DNA from: Deltaproteobacteria bacterium | GTDB taxonomy: Bacteria > Desulfobacterota > Desulfomonilia > UBA1062 | Assembly (NCBI GenBank): GCA_020053185.1 | Contig: JAGVNP010000256.1 | Coordinates: 1-11,225, forward strand | Length of the DNA: 11,225 bases | Reading direction: 5' to 3' | In this document: one piece after another, positions 6,864 through 11,225 of the stretch | How positions within the stretch are numbered: position 1 is the first letter of the stretch | Layout of the letters: the number at the start of each line of letters is the position of its first letter | Program-made: the position numbers and the translations under genes | Notes under the pieces: model-generated | Databases searched by the model: none | Told to the model about the DNA's origin: nothing | The model's input: the letters and a program-made list of their open reading frames with translations, nothing else

Positions 6864-8489
6864 TTATTTAAGGTTTGCCGCATGCTGACCAGCGCGCCGG
6901 CCCGCAAACACGCAGTCCGCAATGGAAGTCCCGCTGCAAAAATAGCCATTGGAACAAATCCCGATAGCGGTTCGTCCTGCAGCATACAGTCCATTGATCG
7001 ATGATCCGTCTGCTCGTTTGACCTGTCCGGTTTCCTCATTTACAACAAGACCTCCGAGCGTCATGCTTGCGGTTGGAATTCCAAATTTGGTCAGGGTTGC
7101 GGAGAACCCTTGAAGAGAACAGTCTATAGCATAGAATGGCGGAGTATCCTGAGGTACAAAGCGTTTTTCAAATTTGCCCAATGGATCGGGCTGGCCTTTA
7201 CGCGCAATGTCATTATACTTGGACATAGTGTCCTCCAGGCCCTTTGGCGATACGCCGATCTTGGCTGCCAGTTCGTCTAAAGATGAAGCCTTCTTCCGGC
7301 TGATAAGCAACATTGGTCCCGTCGTAATTTTCTGGAAAAAGGCCAATTGGTCACTGAGATGGCTTACCGCTTCCTTGTAGGTTTTGTCGTCAAAAACAAG
7401 GAATGCATCGCCATTATTGCTCACAATATAGTCACCCTGTTTTGCGCCGTACAAATCCTCGCTGCATATACGCTGGCCCTGCCTATTGACCAACACACCC
7501 TGCATCAGCGCCTCTGGTGGTACATAGAAACGCCAGGCAGACATCTTGTCCATTTTTGCTGTGGTCCCGCCGGCACTCTCTCCCAAACGTATACCTGTTC
7601 CGTCGTCAGCGTAGGTACCAAGCGGCAGACACCGCAAGAAAATAGGATTATGTTTTTTCACCATCTCCTTGTTAAACATGAACCCGCCAGCTGCCAGAAT
7701 AACGCCTTTTCGCGCCATTGCGCGATAAGGCTTGGAACTGCTATTGAAGATAGCTTTGCAAATTATATCTATTACCTTGCCCAAAGGCGGCATATAGGTA
7801 TTAGCCTTGGAATTTATCAGGGACAGAAGCGAGTGAACTTTCGCCGATATCGATTCCGGAGCGATAGAACGGCCTTCAACTCCTATCACCCTTCCATCGT
7901 CTGCAATGACTAGTTTCTCCACTCGTGTCTGGCAGCGCACCTTAATACCATGACTGTGCACCGACTTCTCCAACGCGTGGAACAGCGTGAGGCCAGAGAT
8001 GCCCGGGCCCTTGGCACGGTGACCGCGTGGTGCAGACTTGGCAACTGCTTTATTTAGATTGTTATTCTCGCTTCCGGAAAAGTAAAGGTAGTAATCATCC
8101 GTGGGATAGGATGTCTTGAAAGGGCACATCGAGCCCTCGAATGGGACTCCCTGCTCCTCCAGCCAGCGGATCATATCAACAGACCCGTTGCAGAAACGGC
8201 GGAGCGTTTCATCCTTCACAATATCTCCTATCTCCTTCTTTAAATATTTATACATCTCCTCTGGCGTATCTTCATATCCGGCTGCCTTCTGGTACTTGGT
8301 GCCACCTCCAGCGTAAACGACAGCACCACTAGCGGACGTAGATCCACCACCATTAAAGCATTCCAACACAAGAACCGAAGCTCCCTGCTGTTTTGCCTCC
8401 AGCGCTGCGCTCGCACCTGCACCACCGAATCCAACAACGATAACATCTGCTTCAGCGTCCCAATGACTGTTTCCTTGTTTTGAAGTCAT
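6864..8489 (-). CDS. FAD-dependent oxidoreductase, 3-ketosteroid dehydrogenase / fumarate reductase flavoprotein family
   Basis: A 541-residue flavoprotein. The dinucleotide motif VIVVGFGGAGASAA is at 16-29 with an acidic residue at the end of the second strand (VLVLECF). A GGGSTSASGAVVYAGGG segment follows at 47-63, then the family's cap domain, AARKGVILAAGGF-type linker (about 259-270) and a C-terminal FAD-binding segment GLYAAGRTAIG (500-510) ending NGYFCSGTSIADCVFAGRRAG. The Y516-x3-G520 spacing near the C-terminus matches the Tyr/Gly pair (Y487/G491) of Rhodococcus delta1-KstD, from memory. Relatives of this size include delta1- and delta4-(5alpha)-ketosteroid dehydrogenases and BaiJ-type proteins. 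No signal peptide and no haem-binding domain, so it is cytosolic. AGGAG lies upstream of the ATG. 49 bases after the SDR gene and 31 before the TPR gene. Family sure; choice between ring desaturation and enone reduction open. Confidence 0.87.
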   Translation of the reverse strand: MTSKQGNSHWDAEADVIVVGFGGAGASAALEAKQQGASVLVLECFNGGGSTSASGAVVYAGGGTKYQKAAGYEDTPEEMYKYLKKEIGDIVKDETLRRFCNGSVDMIRWLEEQGVPFEGSMCPFKTSYPTDDYYLYFSGSENNNLNKAVAKSAPRGHRAKGPGISGLTLFHALEKSVHSHGIKVRCQTRVEKLVIADDGRVIGVEGRSIAPESISAKVHSLLSLINSKANTYMPPLGKVIDIICKAIFNSSSKPYRAMARKGVILAAGGFMFNKEMVKKHNPIFLRCLPLGTYADDGTGIRLGESAGGTTAKMDKMSAWRFYVPPEALMQGVLVNRQGQRICSEDLYGAKQGDYIVSNNGDAFLVFDDKTYKEAVSHLSDQLAFFQKITTGPMLLISRKKASSLDELAAKIGVSPKGLEDTMSKYNDIARKGQPDPLGKFEKRFVPQDTPPFYAIDCSLQGFSATLTKFGIPTASMTLGGLVVNEETGQVKRADGSSINGLYAAGRTAIGICSNGYFCSGTSIADCVFAGRRAGQHAANLK

Positions 8490-8538
8490 CTATTTCTCCT
8501 TTATGTTAACAAGCTTTTTTTATTGCAGCACCCTGTCT

Positions 8539-10032
8539 CTATAAGACATCTGCAATGCAGGTTTCGTCATAATAATTGTCCTCGTTCTTATCGTGATTTG
8601 GGTACCAGACCTGGGCAAAGAACGGGCTCACCTTTGCAATGGCATCAAAATTCCATGCAGGTGGCTGACATGCATCACACCAATGTCCGCCTTTCAATAC
8701 AAGGAATGGGCTTGCATCAAACTCATGACCAAAGGCACATTTCCATTTGAGTTTGGTGTACATGTCACCATTCCATTCTGAGGAAATCAGCTCTCCGCCC
8801 CTGAATTTTGCAGCACCTTTGAGATCGCTCACTTCAAGCTTTGCCTTGGTCTCATCATAGCCATGATCAAGGCGAATAGACTTGGGCTTAAAATTCGGCA
8901 TATCCTTGTCCCAACCTGGAATGGCTGCCCACTTTTCCTTTGAACCAAAAAATGCCGTTATACGATCCTGCATGTTGTTCTTGATCCAGTAAAGCGGACC
9001 GTGCTTGCTGAAGCGGCACATGGTGTAGAACAATCCCCATTTAATGAGCGTTTTGGGAATCAGCTTTCCTATGATGGGATTTGCCGGCAACTTTACATAA
9101 AATGGCGATTCATCCCAGACCATCTTGAAGTAGTCATCAATGGTGTCCCTCTGAAAATGCAGATAGTCATTCAGGACATTACTGTCTTCCCAGTACACAC
9201 AATGGAAATTTCTCCGTGCAAACCAGTTGCGCTCGAAAAGATCTTTGTAATCTCCAAGCCCGAGCATTTTGAACATGCGTGACATGAATTCCAGATATGA
9301 GGTGCGGCAGGATGGTCCGCCACCGATGTCGTAAATGTTTCGCCAGAATTTTTCAGGCACATTATCCTCGCAGAGCTGGGCAAACAGATAGCCTGCATCA
9401 CGCGATGTTACAAACTCAATCATGGTTTCAATTGGCTGATGGAACATGATCGGCGCCATTAAGCTTAAGGTATTAGGAATTGTAATAAATGTTTGCCTGA
9501 GCCATACCCAGTTTTTGATCCCTGACTCGACCACATAACGCTCAGCACGAACTTTTGCGATTGCATAGTTGTCGCCGATAGCAGGTTTTAAAGGATCACC
9601 GACCCTGGCCATGTGAATGGAATCAAGTCTGTCACCTATTTCTGCAACAGAGCCTATGCCCGCAAATTTTATGTTGTCGCCGTTATTTGGCTGAGCCTTT
9701 ATTGCTTTGACGATATTTACATTCCCCCAATAATTCGTTTTCATGGTGTCATAGGGAACATGATCAGCATATGCTGGAATAAGTGCAACAGCGTTGAGTA
9801 CGTAATCAGCACCAGTCACACCTTTTAAGACATCCTCGTAATTTCTGATATCACCCCAGATGATCTGAATCCCGGGCTGTCCATCATACTTTTTGAAATT
9901 TTTCTTGTTCTTTTTGGACGGCCTCAGCAAGAGCTTAAGATCAAATCTGTCCTTTCGCCGTAAAAGCTCCTTAAATGTCTCCCCCCCCATTGATCCGGAT
10001 GCGCCAAGCAGAAAAACTGTCTTTTTTGCCAT
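8539..10032 (-). CDS. Extended SDR (NAD-dependent epimerase / 3beta-HSD-like) with C-terminal Cys/His module
   Basis: A 497-residue protein, about 150 longer than ordinary extended SDRs. The Rossmann motif GASGSMG is at 10-16, an acidic GD at 60-61 suits the adenine pocket, LNAVALIP at 79-86 is the NNAG-equivalent strand, and the catalytic Y156-x3-K160 lies in NYAIAKVRAER, with a candidate Ser at 128. These fit NAD(P)-dependent oxidation or reduction of a secondary alcohol or ketone, as in 3beta-hydroxysteroid dehydrogenases. After about residue 410 comes an extra module: C432-x3-H436 (in KCAFGHEF) and C452-x2-C455 (WCDAC), likely binding zinc, then FFAQVWYPNHDKNEDNYYDE to the end. The C-GHe-W-C-x2-C pattern recalls zinc-ribbon domains such as DUF4379, by pattern only. 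GGAGG is 6 bases before the ATG. First large gene downstream of the promoter and operator. Dehydrogenase class confident; role of the tail unknown. Confidence 0.85.
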   Translation of the reverse strand: MAKKTVFLLGASGSMGGETFKELLRRKDRFDLKLLLRPSKKNKKNFKKYDGQPGIQIIWGDIRNYEDVLKGVTGADYVLNAVALIPAYADHVPYDTMKTNYWGNVNIVKAIKAQPNNGDNIKFAGIGSVAEIGDRLDSIHMARVGDPLKPAIGDNYAIAKVRAERYVVESGIKNWVWLRQTFITIPNTLSLMAPIMFHQPIETMIEFVTSRDAGYLFAQLCEDNVPEKFWRNIYDIGGGPSCRTSYLEFMSRMFKMLGLGDYKDLFERNWFARRNFHCVYWEDSNVLNDYLHFQRDTIDDYFKMVWDESPFYVKLPANPIIGKLIPKTLIKWGLFYTMCRFSKHGPLYWIKNNMQDRITAFFGSKEKWAAIPGWDKDMPNFKPKSIRLDHGYDETKAKLEVSDLKGAAKFRGGELISSEWNGDMYTKLKWKCAFGHEFDASPFLVLKGGHWCDACQPPAWNFDAIAKVSPFFAQVWYPNHDKNEDNYYDETCIADVL

Positions 10033-10062
10033 TTAAATCCTCCAACTTTTTTTGATATTATT

Positions 10063-10131
10063 TCAGCAGGTTTTTTGATGAAGACTCTCTATGAATTCAG
10101 GTTTATCAAGATAGCGTCGCGTTCTTATCAT
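10063..10131 (-). CDS. Possible 22-codon leader ORF in the operon 5' UTR
   Basis: Within the untranslated leader between the predicted transcription start (about 10191) and the SDR start (10032), an ATG at 10131 opens 22 codons (MIRTRRYLDKPEFIESL and five more) to a TGA. AGAGG lies 5 bases before the ATG, a reasonable ribosome site. The N-terminus is Arg-rich. There is no run of one amino acid pointing to a classical attenuator. It could be a regulatory leader peptide or chance. Confidence 0.3.
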   Translation of the reverse strand: MIRTRRYLDKPEFIESLHQKTC

Positions 10132-10142
10132 ACCCGCCTCTT

Positions 10143-10177
10143 ACCCTTAGTTATTTAAAAAAACCTTCGGTTATTTA
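10143..10177. repeat. Two 15-bp imperfect direct repeats 20 bp apart next to the operator
   Basis: ACCCTTAGTTATTTA at 10143-10157 and ACCTTCGGTTATTTA at 10163-10177 match at 12 of 15 positions and are offset by exactly 20 bp, two helical turns. The second contains AACC-TTC-GGTT (10162-10172), a small palindrome with the same ACC-N3-GGT core as the adjacent operator. They may be auxiliary binding sites for the TetR-type regulator or another protein. Confidence 0.45.
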
Positions 10178-10194
10178 TCTGACCTCTGGTCAGA
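10178..10194. promoter_or_regulatory. 17-bp perfect palindrome, probable TetR operator
   Basis: TCTGACCTCTGGTCAGA has two perfect 7-bp arms around a 3-bp centre, the size and symmetry typical of TetR-family operators. Relative to the promoter read on the minus strand it starts 3 bp after the -10 hexamer, so it covers the expected +1. Binding there would block initiation. The TetR-type gene immediately upstream is the obvious candidate binder (inference). Confidence 0.72.
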
Positions 10195-10197
10195 AAA

Positions 10198-10226
10198 TCT
10201 TTACAGAAGAATTTGGGGGTTGTCAA
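10198..10226 (-). promoter_or_regulatory. Predicted sigma70-type promoter of the operon
   Basis: On the minus strand a consensus TTGACA (10226-10221) is followed after 17 bp by TAAAGA (10203-10198), a weak -10. Transcription would start near 10191, inside the palindrome, about 160 bases before the SDR start codon. The perfect -35 and weak -10, with an operator at the start site, suit a repressible promoter. Confidence 0.6.
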
Positions 10227-10316
10227 TATCCTTTTTTAATCTGCGCCAAACAGCCCAATAATGCTGCATCCATGCTGTTTTTCAGTAGGTATAGAACTCT
10301 AAGGCTAATCAAATAT

Positions 10317-10979
10317 CTACTTTTTCAAGATCAATGCCCTTATGTCATCTGTATATTCGATAAGAGGCTTTTTTAATACTGACATCTCTGCATATTGATG
10401 CAGTGCATCCAACGAAGCAAGGATAAATACTGCCATAAATGCAGGATCAAATGACAAATTCTCTTCTTTATGTGCTCGCGTAAGGATTCCTTCAAGGATA
10501 TGCAGAAGCTTGACCCTGATCTCCTTATATTGCTTAACCATTTCCTTGGGTACATCACTTTGCTCTGAGTGGAATATGTCCCACATCATGTTTAAAAACT
10601 CCCCATGGTTTTCAATACCATAGGAGAGATGGGTTCGTATGAACATATCAAGCTGTTTGTCCCACGTGGTCTCGCTAAAAAGCATCTCTTCAAACTGACG
10701 AATATTGATATCAAAAACCCGAACAAGCAGATCACCCAGCAGGTACCTCTTGCTTGGAAAAACAAGATACAATGCCGCCTTGCTGAGCTCTGATTTTTCA
10801 GCGATCTTATTCATGGTAGCCTCGGCATATGAATTATTTTTCAGGACCTCAAGGGCTGCATTTAAGATTGATTGTTTATGAAATTCTTTTTCCCTCTCTT
10901 TTCTGCTCAGACCTTCAGGGAGATCATTAAATATCATACTTATATTATTAAACGATTCAAGCATCCGTCCTAATACCAT
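10317..10979 (-). CDS. TetR/AcrR-family transcriptional regulator
   Basis: A 220-residue protein from the ATG at 10979. Residues 35-80 form the TetR DNA-binding domain: HKQSILNAALEVLKNN leads to TMNKIAEKSELSKAALYLVFPSKRYL-type HTH with the hallmark Y-x2-F-x-x-K. The remaining ~140 residues are helical and variable, as expected for a ligand-binding and dimerisation domain. The ATG at 10979 is preferred because AAAGGA lies 7 bases upstream; an in-frame TTG at 11027 would add 16 residues but has a poorly spaced ribosome site. Even from 10979 there are about 34 residues before the first HTH-domain helix, longer than usual, so a start further inside is possible. It lies 51 bases after the stop of the upstream gene, possibly co-transcribed with it, and faces the operon promoter and palindrome. 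It is most likely a ligand-responsive repressor of the downstream genes. Confidence 0.88.
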   Translation of the reverse strand: MVLGRMLESFNNISMIFNDLPEGLSRKEREKEFHKQSILNAALEVLKNNSYAEATMNKIAEKSELSKAALYLVFPSKRYLLGDLLVRVFDINIRQFEEMLFSETTWDKQLDMFIRTHLSYGIENHGEFLNMMWDIFHSEQSDVPKEMVKQYKEIRVKLLHILEGILTRAHKEENLSFDPAFMAVFILASLDALHQYAEMSVLKKPLIEYTDDIRALILKK

Positions 10980-11030
10980 GTTGTTGTCCTTTCCTCTCGC
11001 TAGTATCCAATCTCTTTTCCTTTTCAATTC

Positions 11031-11225
11031 CTATAAGAGCTTATACACCGATGTTTCATCATAACAATTTGATTCATTGCAATCATGATTGGCATACCAT
11101 ACCTGCGCAAAGAACGGGTTTTTCTTCGCGATCGCATCATAGTTCCATGGCGGGCCATCGCAGTCAGGACACCATTGCCCTGCCTTTAGCACAAGATATG
11201 GGCTTGCATCAAATTCATGACCAAA
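11031..11225 (-). CDS. C-terminal end of a protein with the same Cys/His module, probably an SDR paralog (5' end beyond window)
   Basis: Only the last 64 codons and the TAG are inside the window. The visible protein begins FGHEFDASPYLVLKAG, then WCPDC, and ends with FFAQVWYANHDCNESNCYDE and a short tail. Aligned without gaps to the last 64 residues of the SDR at 8539-10032, 44 of 64 positions are identical (my count), including GHEF, both Cys of the WC-x2-C pair and the Y-x-NHD-x-NE-x-N tail. The module's first Cys would lie just off the edge. The simplest reading is a second copy of the whole SDR-plus-module gene, but only the module is seen, so a different enzyme carrying the same tail cannot be excluded. 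The TetR gene follows 51 bases later. Confidence 0.75.
   Translation of the reverse strand, partial: FGHEFDASPYLVLKAGQWCPDCDGPPWNYDAIAKKNPFFAQVWYANHDCNESNCYDETSVYKLL

Larger units (their letters stand above)
10033..10316. other. Intergenic regulatory region between regulator and operon
   Basis: 284 bases without a large gene. From the regulator side it holds a loose AAACAGC/GCTGTTT inverted repeat (10248-10254 with 10274-10280, 19-base loop, no T-run, weak as a terminator), the operon promoter, the 17-bp palindrome, the direct repeats, the possible leader ORF, and finally the GGAGG of the SDR gene at 10039-10043. Confidence 0.6.

Noticed and set aside
7347..7913. Plus-strand open frame of 188 codons
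   Set aside because: It lies wholly inside the KstD-like flavoprotein gene on the other strand, has no recognisable domain and no convincing ribosome site.
10248..10280. AAACAGC/GCTGTTT inverted repeat as a terminator of the TetR gene
   Set aside because: 19-base loop, 7-bp stem and no T-run in the minus direction; too weak to call.
10980..11027. TTG start at 11027 for the TetR-type regulator
   Set aside because: Poorly spaced ribosome site; it would lengthen an already long N-terminus, while the ATG at 10979 has AAAGGA at normal spacing.
1..11225. CRISPR array, tRNA/rRNA, insertion sequence or prophage signals
   Set aside because: No regularly spaced repeats, no tRNA-like folds, no transposase or phage genes, and no terminal inverted repeats were seen.

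Overview
The window looks like part of the chromosome of a Gram-negative bacterium. Two FadL-type outer-membrane proteins with cleavable signal peptides and C-terminal Trp, plus an exported TPR-like protein, imply an outer membrane and periplasm. The moderate AT bias, strong GGAGG-type ribosome sites and the mix of an Fe-S/FMN/FAD enoate reductase with lipid-type genes would fit an anaerobic Desulfobacterota-like organism. That taxonomic placement is inference.

Every convincing gene is on the minus strand, so transcription runs from right to left. From the right edge: the C-terminal end of a protein carrying a small Cys/His module (11031-11225); a TetR-family regulator (10317-10979); a 284-base intergenic region with a good promoter, a 17-bp perfect palindrome over the predicted transcription start and a possible 22-codon leader ORF; then a tightly packed seven-gene run. 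The run encodes an extended SDR with the same C-terminal Cys/His module (8539-10032), a 3-ketosteroid-dehydrogenase/fumarate-reductase-type flavoprotein (6864-8489), an exported TPR-like protein (6077-6832), two tandem FadL paralogs (4642-5982 and 3221-4624), an SCP2-like lipid-binding protein (2809-3201) and an old-yellow-enzyme/2,4-dienoyl-CoA-reductase-type flavoenzyme (702-2783). A long hairpin follows the last stop. After a 228-base gap comes a gene cut by the left edge, encoding a ketosteroid-isomerase-like (NTF2 fold) protein (1-473).

Read together, this is a plausible uptake-and-redox cassette for a hydrophobic cyclic substrate such as a steroid, sterol, bile acid or other terpenoid. 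FadL channels (perhaps with the periplasmic TPR protein) would bring it across the outer membrane, and an SCP2 protein would bind it inside. An SDR (alcohol/ketone), a KstD-like FAD enzyme (ring desaturation or its reverse), an OYE-type enoate reductase and a KSI-like isomerase (double-bond shift) would rework the ring. The TetR protein probably senses the substrate or a CoA derivative and represses the operon at the palindrome. The substrate is inferred from family composition and is not shown by the sequence.

The least familiar elements are the C-terminal Cys/His module shared by the SDR and the gene beyond the regulator, the repeated ACC-N3-GGT-like sites at about 20-bp spacing downstream of the promoter, and the two short ORFs in the intergenic regions.
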